Origin: a bacterium
Lineage (GTDB): Bacteria > Elusimicrobiota > Elusimicrobia > UBA1565 > UBA9628
Direction: 5' to 3'
Assembly: GCA_021822495.1 (NCBI GenBank)
Contig: JAKAQO010000004.1
Span: forward strand, 123,152-187,151
DNA: 64,000 nt
The notes under the pieces are model-generated. The model saw nothing but the letters and a program-made list of their open reading frames with translations, searched no databases and was not told the DNA's origin. The position numbers were made by a program, and so were the translations under genes. Shown piece after piece: positions 39,845 to 49,807 of the stretch (position 1 is its first letter; each line of letters opens with the position of its first letter).

Positions 39845-41045
39845 ACTCGATAATTCCGGCGTACAAACCGCGCATGAGACGGCGGCGAAAATTTTCATTT
39901 CTTAAATCCTGTTCATCTTTCGGGTTGGTGAGATATCCCATCTCAAAAAGAATGGCCGGGGCATGCGTCCCTCTTAGAACGTAAAAGCCGGCTTGTTCGA
40001 CTCCCCGGTCCGGAATATTAACCTCCCCGCCGGTTTCCCGGGAAACTAGTCCCGCGAATTCAGAAGAAGCGTTGACGTATTCCGTTTTCGACAGCTCCCC
40101 CAAAAGCATTTGAACCTCGGCCTGTTGGCGAAATTTGGATTCATAATTAATGGAAGAGTTTTCAAATTCCGCCAAACGTTGCGCGTGGGGGTCGGAAGCT
40201 TTTTCAGACATAAAATAAGTCTCAAACCCGGAATCTCGCGGGTCCTTGGCGGCATTGGAGTGAAGCGAAACAAATAAATCGGCCTTCCAATTATTGGCAA
40301 TTTCCGAACGTTTGGAAAGAGAAACAAAGGTGTCGTCATGACGAGTCAGACGAACTTCAAAAACGCCAGTTTTTTTAAGCAAACGAGCAAGCTCCAGAGC
40401 GGCTTTAAGGTTAATGTCTTTTTCAAGAGTCCCGTGAATACCCCGCGCTCCTGGGTCCTTGCCGCCGTGTCCAGGATCAACGACAATGCGGAGTTTTCTC
40501 ACCCAGATATGTCCATAACTCGGCTGCGTCTTGGCGACGGGAACCGCTTGAGGATGAGATGGGGCAACTGCCGCGGAAGAGGGTTTAGATTCCCCAATGG
40601 TTAAAAGCGCTTTAGGCGCGTCAAAAAAAGCCGGAATCCCGGACCAATCAGCAAAAGCGGGAGATTCCAAAAACGAAACCGGAATCCATGCCTCTGAAGC
40701 GCTCCACACAATGGGAGACTTAAGCGGAACGACCTTACCTGAGACAGAAGCGTCCTCCGCATTGGCCTCAAAAGCGACAATTTTTCCCAAACGGCTCAGT
40801 TCCACGATTTTTGACACCGGACGCCAATAGATTTGAGCTCCGTAAAGACGCGCCATTTCATTAGCGCTTAGAAAATAATTCGAACCCTCACGATAGCCGG
40901 AAACAATTTTTGGAGGACTTCCGGTATGAGCGAACGCGATGGAAATGGGAGATGCCTCGGCAAAAACCGAAAGCGGAAAAATAAACGGAACCGCCATCAA
41001 AAAGCGGCAAGAGAACATCGACGCGAAAAGGTTAAACTTCCTCAT
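39813..41045 (-). CDS. N-acetylmuramoyl-L-alanine amidase, exported (Amidase_3)
   Basis: 410 residues. Signal peptide about 1-29 (FLMAVPFIFPLSVFA). Residues about 40-160 look like a copper-amine-oxidase-N or AMIN-type binding domain (LSANEMARLYGAQIYWRP, PVSFLESPAF). The Amidase_3 domain (about 190-405) has RIVVDPGHGGKDPGARG (zinc His), GTLEKDINL (zinc Glu), DLFVSLHSNAAK (zinc His) and APAILFEMGYLTN (catalytic Glu), with an inserted segment after YFMSEK typical of AmiC-like enzymes. It cuts the stem peptide from muramic acid, as in daughter-cell separation. It is coupled to the RNase gene upstream (overlap 4). Confidence 0.92.
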   Translation of the reverse strand: MRKFNLFASMFSCRFLMAVPFIFPLSVFAEASPISIAFAHTGSPPKIVSGYREGSNYFLSANEMARLYGAQIYWRPVSKIVELSRLGKIVAFEANAEDASVSGKVVPLKSPIVWSASEAWIPVSFLESPAFADWSGIPAFFDAPKALLTIGESKPSSAAVAPSHPQAVPVAKTQPSYGHIWVRKLRIVVDPGHGGKDPGARGIHGTLEKDINLKAALELARLLKKTGVFEVRLTRHDDTFVSLSKRSEIANNWKADLFVSLHSNAAKDPRDSGFETYFMSEKASDPHAQRLAEFENSSINYESKFRQQAEVQMLLGELSKTEYVNASSEFAGLVSRETGGEVNIPDRGVEQAGFYVLRGTHAPAILFEMGYLTNPKDEQDLRNENFRRRLMRGLYAGIIEYAKKIKTPKK

Positions 41046-42739
41046 TCTAAAACAATACGATAATCCTCTAACGGAATAGCGGGGCTTGATTCAATCTTAA
41101 TCGAGCGCTGAATATTTTTTTCAATCATCGCCTGCTTGGATTTCAGAGACTCCGAGATAAGAGGATGAACGCACACGCGCACGTGGCCGCCCGGACGCCC
41201 GCGCGTCATGTCCAAAACTTCCTCTTGGATTTTAATGCGCATCGTTTCTTCTGACAGAACCCGTCCGGAGCCGTGGCATTCCCGGCATTCCTGGGTAATC
41301 AATTTAACGGTAGACTCGCGCTTGCGCTCCCTCGTCAACTCAATCAAGCCCAGTCTGGTAATGGGAAGAATGCGAATCTTGGCGCGATCTCCCTTAAGCG
41401 CCGCCGCAAAAGCATCCATGACCTTGTTTCGGTTGGAGGCTTTTTTCATATCGATGAAATCAACCACAATAATGCCGCCGATATTGCGAAGCCTCAGTTG
41501 ATGAGCGACTTCCTTGGCCGCCTCGACATTGGTTTGAGTGACGGTTTCTTCCTGCGATTTTGAACCGGTAAAGCGCCCAGTATTAACGTCAATGGCGCAA
41601 AGAGATTCCGCTTCTTGAATGACGATGGAGCCCCCATTGGGCAAGGAAACGACGGGCTTGCGCATTTTCTCAATGCCTTCCTCAATTTTAAACGCCTTAA
41701 AGATGGGAGTTTTTCCATCATAGAATTGAATTCTCTTTTTAAGCTCAGGGGAGATTTTATCGATAAACTCCGACAAGCGATCGCAAGCCTCTTTGTTGTC
41801 GCACAAAAAGATTGAAACGTCTTCCGATAAAATATCGCGCGCGACTTGAAGCGTCAAATCCAAGTCCTTGTGGAGTAGAGCCGGCGCCGGCTCAGACTCC
41901 ATCTTTTTTTGGATGTCTTCCCAAAGACTCAAAAGATACCTCGCTTCCCGTTCAAGCTCATCGGCCGCAATTCCTTCCGCCTCGGTTCTTGCCACGAGGC
42001 CCTTCCCGCCTAAAATCCCGGAGACAAAGCCCTGCATCAAAGCGGAAAGCCTCGCTCTCTCATCGGAATTTTCAATATTTTTTGAGACCCCTGCGAAATT
42101 TTCAAACGGCGTAAAGACCACGTACCGCCCAGGAAGACTGACCGCCATAGTCACCTTCATTCCCTTGGTCCCAATCGCTTCTTTGGCGACTTGAATCATC
42201 ACGGGCTGATTTTTCTTGAGGATGGATTCAATCCCGGCATTTTTATCTCCCACGACATCCGAGATATAGAGGTAGGCATTTTTATCGTAGCCGATATTGA
42301 TAAAAGCCGAAGAAATTCCGGGGAGAACGTTTTCGATGACTCCTTTATAAATGTTCCCGACCAGATTCTGTTGGTTCTTTCTTTCCCAGAAAAGTTCGAC
42401 CAATTTTCCATTTTCCAAAATCGCGATGCGAACTTCCTCCGCGTTCACATTGGCTAGAATTTCTCTCTTGACCGGGGCGGATTGAGCATGGCCCCCAGAA
42501 TTTTCCAAAGCCCCCGTATGAGGTTCGTGAGAACGGCGCCCGTTCCCATGCTTCTGATTCTGATAGTCCTGCCTTCTTTGCTGTTGAAAACGCCGGCGCT
42601 TTTGCCGGCGCTTATCATCGTTGCCTCCCGATCCCGAGGACGCCGGCGCCGCTGGCTTTTCCGCCGACTCCGCGCTTGCCTGGCTCACAACCAATTCTTC
42701 CTTCAAATCTTCCTTATGCGAAACCTCTTCTTCAGACAT
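41042..42739 (-). CDS. rng: Ribonuclease E/G
   Basis: 565 residues from ATG 42739, with AGGAGG 6 bases before it; the longer reading to 42943 lies in the rodA gene. The N-terminal 95 residues are Ala/Ser/Gln/Arg-rich and disordered, with RRQKRRRFQQQRRQDYQ as a possible RNA tail. Then EILANVNAEEVRIAILENGKLVELFWER, an S1-like domain (NLVGNIYKGVIENVLPGISSAFINIGYDKNAYL) and the nuclease core with metal Asp in LCAIDVNTGRFTG and IVVDFIDM. The zinc link is CRECHGSGR. It processes rRNA and mRNA and is often next to mre genes, as here, after rodA. Confidence 0.92.
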   Translation of the reverse strand: MSEEEVSHKEDLKEELVVSQASAESAEKPAAPASSGSGGNDDKRRQKRRRFQQQRRQDYQNQKHGNGRRSHEPHTGALENSGGHAQSAPVKREILANVNAEEVRIAILENGKLVELFWERKNQQNLVGNIYKGVIENVLPGISSAFINIGYDKNAYLYISDVVGDKNAGIESILKKNQPVMIQVAKEAIGTKGMKVTMAVSLPGRYVVFTPFENFAGVSKNIENSDERARLSALMQGFVSGILGGKGLVARTEAEGIAADELEREARYLLSLWEDIQKKMESEPAPALLHKDLDLTLQVARDILSEDVSIFLCDNKEACDRLSEFIDKISPELKKRIQFYDGKTPIFKAFKIEEGIEKMRKPVVSLPNGGSIVIQEAESLCAIDVNTGRFTGSKSQEETVTQTNVEAAKEVAHQLRLRNIGGIIVVDFIDMKKASNRNKVMDAFAAALKGDRAKIRILPITRLGLIELTRERKRESTVKLITQECRECHGSGRVLSEETMRIKIQEEVLDMTRGRPGGHVRVCVHPLISESLKSKQAMIEKNIQRSIKIESSPAIPLEDYRIVLE

Positions 42740-42759
42740 GACCATCCTCCTATCAAATT

Positions 42760-44103
42760 TTATAAAAGCGCGTACTTGCGCCTCCCGACATTCGCGACAA
42801 TTCCTAAAGACCACAAACTCGCCATCAAGCTGGAACCTCCATAGGAAATCAAGGGAAGCGGAATTCCCGCGACCGGGAAAAGCCCCAAGCACATCCCGAC
42901 ATTCAAAATGAAGTCGAAAGCAAACATCGCTCCAACTCCGCAACAGACCAAATACCCATAGCGATCGCGGGCATTAAAACCAATACCTGCAATTCTCCAG
43001 ATCATCGCCGCATAAAGAAAGATAACAAGAACCGCCCCCAAAAATCCCGTCTCTTCTCCAATGACGGAATAGATGAAATCCGTGTGCCGCTCGGGAAGAA
43101 AACCTAACTGAGATTGGGTCCCGGAAAAAAGTCCTTTCCCCACAATCCCGCCAGAACCGATGGCAATCTGCGATTGATGGACGTGATAAGCCGCCCCGTG
43201 AATATCGGAATGAGGATTAATATAAGCGGTAAACCGGCTTTTTTGATATCCCTTAAGCTTACGGCTCACCGCAACGCCCCCCACGATTCCGGAGGCAAGT
43301 AGAAACCAAAAAACAACAAACAGGCTCGGTCTTAAGCGCCAGCGCATCAAGAAGTTGACGTAATAAGCCACCCCAAAAACGGCGGCCAAGATTAAGAGTA
43401 GCGCGAATTCCGCCCCTTTAGAACGAAAAACTTCCATAAAAAAATAGAGGAAACTTCCTGAAACAGGATAGGGATGATAGACGCTCAAGAATAGATAGAG
43501 AAAAGGCATGGCGGCTGCGGCGATGGAGACGACCATAAAACCGGCCAAATGCTCCCATCCAACGCCTGCGCAAAAAAGCATAGATAGAAAAATAGGAAAG
43601 AGAGTCAATGTCATTGAAAAATCAGGCTGTTTCACAATCAGAGCCACAATTGGCAAAATAGCCGCCAAAGACATAAAAACAGTCGAGATATCTTCCATCT
43701 TCAGGGCTCTTTTATCAAGGATTGAGGCTAGAATTAGGACCATCCCGACGCGAGCGAATTCCGAGGGCTGGAACGCGAAAAAACCCAGCTGAATCCAAGA
43801 CCGATGGCCTTTATGAACCGTTCCAAAAATCAGAACCGCAACAAGGCAGAAAATGACAGTCCCATACACAACCCAAAATTGGTCTTCGTAGGCCTCGTAA
43901 GCGAAGTTGGCCGCAAGAGCAAAAATAAAAAGGCCAAAAAGCATGGCTAAAAAATGGCGTTCCAAGGCTTGATGATAATACGGAAGCGGCCGGGCAGCCG
44001 AGAGAACCGCCAGACTTCCCACCACAAGAAGCGACAGAAGCGTCCCTAAAAAAATACCGTCAAGACGGCTCTTTCTTCCGTGTGAGTGGGGAATAGCCGT
44101 CAC
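42760..44103 (-). CDS. rodA: RodA, SEDS peptidoglycan polymerase of elongation
   Basis: 447 residues with about 10-11 membrane helices. SEDS motifs: GHRSWIQLGFFAFQPSEFARVGMVL, VKQPDFSMTLTLFPIF (Asp region) and, near the end, GFLPERHTDFIYSVIGEETGFLGAVLV and GIPLPLISYGGSSLMASL. It polymerises glycan strands with PBP2 along the side wall. Start GTG 44103 overlaps the mrdA stop (GTGA). A loop with Tyr/Phe-rich helices (about 205-260) is longer than usual. Confidence 0.93.
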   Translation of the reverse strand: MTAIPHSHGRKSRLDGIFLGTLLSLLVVGSLAVLSAARPLPYYHQALERHFLAMLFGLFIFALAANFAYEAYEDQFWVVYGTVIFCLVAVLIFGTVHKGHRSWIQLGFFAFQPSEFARVGMVLILASILDKRALKMEDISTVFMSLAAILPIVALIVKQPDFSMTLTLFPIFLSMLFCAGVGWEHLAGFMVVSIAAAAMPFLYLFLSVYHPYPVSGSFLYFFMEVFRSKGAEFALLLILAAVFGVAYYVNFLMRWRLRPSLFVVFWFLLASGIVGGVAVSRKLKGYQKSRFTAYINPHSDIHGAAYHVHQSQIAIGSGGIVGKGLFSGTQSQLGFLPERHTDFIYSVIGEETGFLGAVLVIFLYAAMIWRIAGIGFNARDRYGYLVCCGVGAMFAFDFILNVGMCLGLFPVAGIPLPLISYGGSSLMASLWSLGIVANVGRRKYALL

Positions 44104-45938
44104 AACGCAACTCCTTTTCGAGCAGAAGGTCCGATTTTTTTAGGAGAAAATTGAGGCCATTGGTATTGAGACTTTTTCCCAACATGAAAAACAGCGGCAA
44201 TAACCTGATGGGCAATAGGAACAGCGGTCCAAGTTCCATGACCCCCATTTTCAACCAAGACAGAGATCGCGATCGAAGGAGCTTGTCCAGGCTTAGCGGC
44301 AAAACCGATAAACCAAGCGTGATCTTTTCCAGAAGAATTTTGCGCAGTTCCAGTTTTTCCCCAAACCTGAACTCCTTTAACATAGGCTCCACGGGCTGTT
44401 CCTGAGGCCACTACCAAAGCCATTGCCTGATCCAACAAACTCCAGGTCTTCTTGCTAGCCCGCACAAAACCTATTTGTTGGGGATTCTGCCTTAAAATTT
44501 CTCCACCATTCTCTGAATCAATAGAATTTAAATATTGCGGCCTCCAAAGCGTTCCATGGTTAGCCAGGGCTGCCGCAACCACCGCCATCTGAAGTGGGGT
44601 GACCAGAAGCCGGCCTTGACCAATTGCGAGATTAAGAGTATCTCCCCCCACCCAAGGTTTTCCATCTTTCATCGAGGTCTCGGGTCCAAATAAATTTCCA
44701 GCCTCTTCACCCTTCAAGGCGATTCCAGTTTTCTGTCCCAGATGAAAAATCTTTTCATATTTCTCAATTAAATCTGGGCCGATTGCAAGGCCCATTTTAT
44801 AGAAATAGACATCGCAAGATTGAGCAAAACCCGTTAAAAAATCAACATTCCCATGTCCGCGATGATTCCAACACTTAAAGGTTCTCCGTCCAAATTTAAA
44901 ATATCCCGGACAAAAAATAATCTTGGAGACATCTAGTTTTCCTTCATTAATTCCCGCGACTGAAACAATCGTCTTAAACGTCGATCCCGGGGCATAAAGC
45001 CCGGAAATCGCGCGATCAAATTCAGGCACGGAAGAAGGAACAAAAGTGGAATAATCCAAAGAAAATGGATCCGCGCCAAGAAACTCATTGGGATCAAAAT
45101 CAGGAGAAGAAGCAAACGCAAGAATATCGCCATTGGATGGATCTAAAGCAACTACCGCCCCCCTTCTAGAAGCAGTGCGACGAAGCGCCTCATCAGCAGC
45201 CCTTTGAGCGAAGGAATCCAAGGTCAAATGAACGTTTTGCCCATCTTTCCAGGACAGACGTTTTAAAATTTTTTGGATTCTCCCATGAGCGTCGACCTCT
45301 ATCTTGACGGCCCCGTCTCTTCCCCGCAATTGTCTTTCAAAAATAGACTCGACTCCCAAGCGCCCAATTCGGGAATCCATACGGTAATTCCTATTTTTCA
45401 GGCGCTCCCACTGCGCCGGGGTAATTTTACCCATGTAACCCATCAGATGACTTGCAAAGGAGCCGAAAGGATAATAGCGCCGAGCTTCAAGAACCAAATC
45501 TATTCCGGGATAAAAGGGCTTCAACTCGGACAGCCGAAACATCACGGGAACCGGCAGGTTCTCGGCGATGCGCAAAGCCGTCCGTTCTTTTTTCGCCTGC
45601 TCCAGTTTCGCCAATACGCCTTCTGGATTTTGCCGCAGCGTACGACTTAATTCGCCAGCCAAGCGGTTCAACTCTGTTTGAGTCGTCAGCCTAGATGGAA
45701 GATAAATAAGGGAAAAAACCGGTTCGTTAGTCGCGAGAGGAATATCGTTTCTATCATAGATAATTCCGCGCGGAGCCGTTTGATACACCATCTCGGTACG
45801 ATTGCGTTCCGCAGCCAGCTCATAAGAATCTTTTTCCAGAATTTGCATCTGAAAAAGCCTGAGAACCATTCCGCCGGATAGAATGAAAAATCCCATTAAA
45901 AGGAGCTGCAACCGCTCGGGAGAAAAATTTCTTTTCAT
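44100..45938 (-). CDS. mrdA: Penicillin-binding protein 2 (transpeptidase of elongation)
   Basis: 612 residues. One N-terminal helix (about 10-30), a PBP dimerisation domain with RGIIYDRNDIPLATN, then the transpeptidase: SxxK in YAPGSTFKTIVS, the second motif in FAQSCDVYFYKMG (SCD, where many PBPs have SxN) and KTGTAQNSSGKDHAWFIGFA. It cross-links peptidoglycan together with RodA, MreC and MreD, whose genes flank it. Start ATG 45938 overlaps mreD by 4 bases. Confidence 0.93.
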   Translation of the reverse strand: MKRNFSPERLQLLLMGFFILSGGMVLRLFQMQILEKDSYELAAERNRTEMVYQTAPRGIIYDRNDIPLATNEPVFSLIYLPSRLTTQTELNRLAGELSRTLRQNPEGVLAKLEQAKKERTALRIAENLPVPVMFRLSELKPFYPGIDLVLEARRYYPFGSFASHLMGYMGKITPAQWERLKNRNYRMDSRIGRLGVESIFERQLRGRDGAVKIEVDAHGRIQKILKRLSWKDGQNVHLTLDSFAQRAADEALRRTASRRGAVVALDPSNGDILAFASSPDFDPNEFLGADPFSLDYSTFVPSSVPEFDRAISGLYAPGSTFKTIVSVAGINEGKLDVSKIIFCPGYFKFGRRTFKCWNHRGHGNVDFLTGFAQSCDVYFYKMGLAIGPDLIEKYEKIFHLGQKTGIALKGEEAGNLFGPETSMKDGKPWVGGDTLNLAIGQGRLLVTPLQMAVVAAALANHGTLWRPQYLNSIDSENGGEILRQNPQQIGFVRASKKTWSLLDQAMALVVASGTARGAYVKGVQVWGKTGTAQNSSGKDHAWFIGFAAKPGQAPSIAISVLVENGGHGTWTAVPIAHQVIAAVFHVGKKSQYQWPQFSPKKIGPSARKGVAL

Positions 45939-46432
45939 GAGAGGAAGCTTCCAGACCTTGATGAGGAAAAATAAGAACTCGGTCTTAGAGCGGCCAGGAC
46001 AAAGCAGAAAACGCCGTTATAGAGGGGTTCAATCAGGAAAATGAGCCCTCCCAGCCACAAAAATTGTCCGGAGAAAACTAAATAAATCAGCCCCAAAATC
46101 AGACGATAGGCGATCGTTGAAAGCACGGCGACAATGGCCTGGGAAGCCGGAGTGACCATGTCTACTTGCCTCCGAACAAGGCCAAGCCCGTAAGCAATCA
46201 AAGTTAAAGCCAAGGCTCGCGCGCCAAACAACTTGAGACTCAGCGCGTCCCAGCAAAGACCCCAGAAAAATCCAAAGACCATCGCTTCCGGCGCGCCGTT
46301 AAAGGCCGCCACATTAATCGTGAGAATCAGTAGGACCTGGGGATTAAGTCCATGAAACGATAAATAGCGCGAAAAAAACCACTCTCCCACGAGCCCCAAG
46401 AGAAAAATGGCCGCGCTTTTTATTAATTTCAT
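45935..46432 (-). CDS. mreD: Rod-shape protein MreD
   Basis: 165 residues, about five membrane helices. MreD-type layout: LVGEWFFSRYL, PQVLLILTINVAAFNGAPEAMVFGFFWGLCWDALSLKLFGARALALTLIAYGLGL. It links MreC and RodA-PBP2 to MreB filaments in the membrane. Overlaps of 4 bases on both sides fix its place between mreC and mrdA. Confidence 0.87.
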   Translation of the reverse strand: MKLIKSAAIFLLGLVGEWFFSRYLSFHGLNPQVLLILTINVAAFNGAPEAMVFGFFWGLCWDALSLKLFGARALALTLIAYGLGLVRRQVDMVTPASQAIVAVLSTIAYRLILGLIYLVFSGQFLWLGGLIFLIEPLYNGVFCFVLAALRPSSYFSSSRSGSFLS

Positions 46433-47292
46433 TGGTTGATTTCCGTCTTCTTAATTCCCCGGCCCACCAAAACCTCATTAATCTCTGATGGAGACAAGGC
46501 CGGAAAGACGTCGGCGGACTTGAAAATTAAAAATGGGTCTACAGGATAGACCCTCGATACCGTCCCAATAAAAATAGACGGCGGGAAACTCGCGCTGTTG
46601 GGAGAAGTATAGACCTTGTCTCCTTCCTTGAGAGGAGCCTGAACCGGAAGATAACTAATCTGCAAATTAGGAGAATCCTGCCCTTGAACGAGCCCATTAA
46701 ACAATCCTCTGGTGCGGGAACTTTGAGACACGCTATAGGAGTCAACCGCAGAGAGATCGCTAGTCAATAGCTGGACCACCGCGGTATTCGAACGAACCTC
46801 AACCACGCGCCCAATCGCGTCGAGAGAAGAATCGCCGATGGCAAAAACCGGATCATTGAGTTCTATCCCCTTGTTTTTCCCAATTGAAATAATAAAATCT
46901 TGATACCAGTCGGCGGGCGATTTTTTAATCACTTCTGCCCAAGCAAAAGAAAAGGAAGCTCGCTTTCCCAAATCCATTTCAGAACGCAGACGATCATTTT
47001 CGGTTTTTAAAGAATCGACTTCAGATTCTAGGACCGGCTCCGTCTTAATTTCATCCTTGAGTTTCCTATTTTGAATATCGGCTAATAATAAATTCTTAAG
47101 AGAAGATGGGATATTAGATAAACGTTCAAGACCGCTAGAGCCTTGGTACAGCTCTGGTTCAATCAAATATTGCAGAGAAAATTTCAAGGAAGCGACAAGG
47201 CCAGACAAAGGCAAGGAAAGCAAAAAAATGGAAATCCCTACAAAAAAAATTGCCAGTCGATTGGCTAGCCGCAACTCGCGGTGCATATTCAA
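46429..47292 (-). CDS. mreC: Rod-shape protein MreC
   Basis: 287 residues. One N-terminal membrane helix (about 11-32), a coiled coil (about 85-110, SLKTENDRLRSEMDL) and two beta-barrel domains: FAWAEVIKKSPADWYQDFIISIGKNKGIELNDPVF, AIGRVVEVRSNTAVVQLLTSDLSAVDSY and the C-terminal part with GDKVYTSPNSASFPPSIFIGTVSRV. It acts in the periplasm and activates PBP2. 76 bases separate it from mreB; no promoter or terminator stands out there. Confidence 0.9.
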   Translation of the reverse strand: MNMHRELRLANRLAIFFVGISIFLLSLPLSGLVASLKFSLQYLIEPELYQGSSGLERLSNIPSSLKNLLLADIQNRKLKDEIKTEPVLESEVDSLKTENDRLRSEMDLGKRASFSFAWAEVIKKSPADWYQDFIISIGKNKGIELNDPVFAIGDSSLDAIGRVVEVRSNTAVVQLLTSDLSAVDSYSVSQSSRTRGLFNGLVQGQDSPNLQISYLPVQAPLKEGDKVYTSPNSASFPPSIFIGTVSRVYPVDPFLIFKSADVFPALSPSEINEVLVGRGIKKTEINQ

Positions 47293-47368
47293 TTAGTTAG
47301 AGACAACGCTTCTTTAAGAAGAACGCGAAACGCGGGCGCGCAGAAATTCCATCTCCCAACAGCGCAAT

Positions 47369-48409
47369 CTAGGAGCGAGACACGGCAAATCTGTGGCGGT
47401 GTTCCATGATACGATCAAGTTCTTCCAGGAACTTACCGGTCCCGATAGCCACGCAACTGAGGGGATCGGCCGAGCGATGAACGGGAAGCTCGGTTTCCTG
47501 CCGAATCAAGTCCGGAAGACCGCGCAAAAGCGATCCTCCTCCCGCAAGCATAATGCCGCGATCAACTAAATCGGCGGATAACTCCGCAGGCGTTTCTTCT
47601 AAAGTGTTCTTGATAACGTCTAGGATCAACTGAACCGGATCTAAAAGAGCTTGCCGCACTTCTTCAGAAGTAATTAAAACGGTCTTGGGTAGTCCAGTCG
47701 ACTGATCTCTGCCTTTAACCTCCATCGTCTTTTCTTCTTTAAGGGGAAAAACCGAGCCGATCTGAATCTTCACTTCCTCGGCGGTCGATTCCCCAATCAG
47801 TAAGTTATACTTGCGGCGAAAATGGGCGACAATGGCTTCATCCATCTCATCGCCCGCGATATCCAAGGATTTGGAAACGACTAATCCACCCAAGGAAATA
47901 ACGGCCGCTTCGGTTGTCCCGCCGCCAATATCCACGATAAAATTGCCTCTCGGCTCGGAAATCGGCAAATCCGCTCCGATTGCCGCGGCCATCGGCTCTT
48001 CGATCAAATGCACATCTCGCGCGCCCGCTTGCTGAGCGGACTCTTGAACGGCTCTTCTCTCCACTTCAGTAATTCCTGATGGAATTCCGATTACGACCCG
48101 CGGGTGCAAAAGAGAACGACGATTATGGACCTTGCGGATGAAATATTTAATCATCTCTTGCGTCGCTTCAAAATCGGCAATCACTCCATTTTTGAGAGGA
48201 CGTACGGCGATAATCGAGGCCGGAGTACGACCCAACATCTTTTTCGCTTCCGCGCCGATGGCGAGTAAACGCCGGGTCTCTCGGTCAATGGCCACGACTG
48301 AGGGCTCTCTTAACACAATCCCCTGCCCTTTGACGTAAACCAAGGTGTTGGCCGTTCCCAGGTCAATACCCATGTCGTTGGAGAAGAGGCGGAAGAAAAA
48401 ATCAAGCAT
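47369..48409 (-). CDS. mreB: Rod-shape actin MreB
   Basis: 346 residues. Actin-fold phosphate 1 loop [17 protein letters not shown], then [10 protein letters not shown], the [14 protein letters not shown] patch, phosphate 2 [19 protein letters not shown], and the adenosine motif [15 protein letters not shown]-terminal LDFFFRLF gives the membrane-binding amphipathic helix. It directs the elongation complex. It follows rplQ by 9 bases with no terminator, so cell-shape genes may be read through from the ribosomal cluster. Confidence 0.95.
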   Translation of the reverse strand: MLDFFFRLFSNDMGIDLGTANTLVYVKGQGIVLREPSVVAIDRETRRLLAIGAEAKKMLGRTPASIIAVRPLKNGVIADFEATQEMIKYFIRKVHNRRSLLHPRVVIGIPSGITEVERRAVQESAQQAGARDVHLIEEPMAAAIGADLPISEPRGNFIVDIGGGTTEAAVISLGGLVVSKSLDIAGDEMDEAIVAHFRRKYNLLIGESTAEEVKIQIGSVFPLKEEKTMEVKGRDQSTGLPKTVLITSEEVRQALLDPVQLILDVIKNTLEETPAELSADLVDRGIMLAGGGSLLRGLPDLIRQETELPVHRSADPLSCVAIGTGKFLEELDRIMEHRHRFAVSRS

Positions 48410-48418
48410 GGGTATATC

Positions 48419-48763
48419 TTACGATAAAAGCTCGACTAAACCGCGCTGAGATCCGTCGCCTTGTCTTTGAGCGAGCTTCAAGATGCGGACATATCCGCCG
48501 GGGCGAGAAGTGTAACGCTGAGCCAAGGTATCAAAAAGCTTTTCATAAGCTTTTTTATCTTGAACTTGCCGACGAACCATATAATGCTGGCCTTTTTTGG
48601 CGGCGGTAATAATGCGCTCGGCAAAAGGTCTCAACTCCTTGGCCTTGGCCAAGGTTGTTTCTACCTTCTCATGGATAAACAAACTTGTCGCCATATTTCT
48701 CAACATCGCGCGGCGATGGGAAGAAGTAACTCCCAATTTTCGCGCTCCCATATTTTTGACCAT
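48419..48763 (-). CDS. rplQ: 50S ribosomal protein L17
   Basis: 114 residues, the common short bacterial form. LGVTSSHRRAMLRNMATSLFIHEKVETTLAKAKELRPFAERIITAAKKG is the L17 signature, and YVRILKLAQRQGDGSQRGLVELL ends it. It sits at the peptide exit tunnel. Last gene of the alpha operon, after rpoA by 24 bases and before mreB. Confidence 0.96.
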   Translation of the reverse strand: MVKNMGARKLGVTSSHRRAMLRNMATSLFIHEKVETTLAKAKELRPFAERIITAAKKGQHYMVRRQVQDKKAYEKLFDTLAQRYTSRPGGYVRILKLAQRQGDGSQRGLVELLS

Positions 48764-48787
48764 AAGAATCTCCTCGGAAAATATTTT

Positions 48788-49789
48788 TTAAGAGGCGGAC
48801 GAAACGGACCCCTCGGGGACATCCATTCCTAAAGAAAGGCCCATATCTTTCAACCGTTCTTTTATTTCATCGAGCGATTTCTGCCCGAAATTTTTAACCG
48901 CGAGAAGCTCGTCATCTCGCTTTGAAACCAATTCGCCCACTGTTTTAATATGGGCGACTTTCAAGCAGTTGGCCGCGCGAGATGACAACTCAATCATATC
49001 AACAGATTGATTTAAGATATCCTTGAGTTTTATTTCGGAAGAGCCTTCCATCATTCCTTCTTCGGAAGCCCCGGCAACGGAAGCGGCTTCTTCCTCAGGA
49101 ATAAAGATATTGAGGGATTCTCTCAGGAGTTTGGACGCCTGAATCAGCGCTTCCGCGGGATTCAAGGTCGAATCAGTCCAGATTTCCAAAATCAGGCGAT
49201 CGTAATCGGTCACTTGGCCTACGCGCGCGTTTTCAACGTCATAATGAACCTTGGAAACGGGCGAAAACAAAGCGTCTAGCGGGATAAAACCAACCGGCCA
49301 GTGGTTCTGATTGCGAAGCTCATCGGCGGTGATATATCCGCGCCCGCGGGAAACTTCGATTTCCATTGACAATTTCGCACCTGGTTCGAGATGGGCCAAG
49401 ACCAGATTGCCATTCACAATTTCCACGTTGGCATTTTTCTGGATTTGAGAAGCCACCACCGCACCCTCTTTGTTGACTTCCAGATAAAGAATCTCAGGAC
49501 CTGATGAGAACATTTTAAGCCTGAGTTTTTTAAGATTAAGGAGAATGTTCATCACATCTTCCCGCACTCCTGGAATCGTCATATATTCGTGGGAAGCTTT
49601 ATCCACGCGAACGGCGGTCACGGCCGCGCCCTCAAGGCTGGAAAGAAGAACGCGCCTGAGCGCATTTCCAACCGTATGTCCATAGCCTCTCTCATAAGGC
49701 TCAGCGACGAATTTCGCATAACTATCGGACATTGTCCGCTCATCCACGCTCAATTTTTGCGGAAAGATTAATTCTTTGTAATGGGCCAT
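48788..49789 (-). CDS. rpoA: RNA polymerase alpha subunit
   Basis: 333 residues. N-terminal domain for assembly (YAKFVAEPYERGYGHTVGNALRRVLLSSLEGAAVTAVRV) and the C-terminal DNA-binding domain (LSSRAANCLKVAHIKTVGELVSKRDDELLAVKNFGQKSLDEIKERLKDMGLSLG). It joins beta and beta' and contacts upstream promoter DNA and activators. The acidic linker EEEAASVAGASEEGMMEGSSE joins the two. Located between rpsD and rplQ as is usual. Confidence 0.97.
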   Translation of the reverse strand: MAHYKELIFPQKLSVDERTMSDSYAKFVAEPYERGYGHTVGNALRRVLLSSLEGAAVTAVRVDKASHEYMTIPGVREDVMNILLNLKKLRLKMFSSGPEILYLEVNKEGAVVASQIQKNANVEIVNGNLVLAHLEPGAKLSMEIEVSRGRGYITADELRNQNHWPVGFIPLDALFSPVSKVHYDVENARVGQVTDYDRLILEIWTDSTLNPAEALIQASKLLRESLNIFIPEEEAASVAGASEEGMMEGSSEIKLKDILNQSVDMIELSSRAANCLKVAHIKTVGELVSKRDDELLAVKNFGQKSLDEIKERLKDMGLSLGMDVPEGSVSSAS

Positions 49790-49807
49790 ATCATCCTCTC
49801 TCTAATT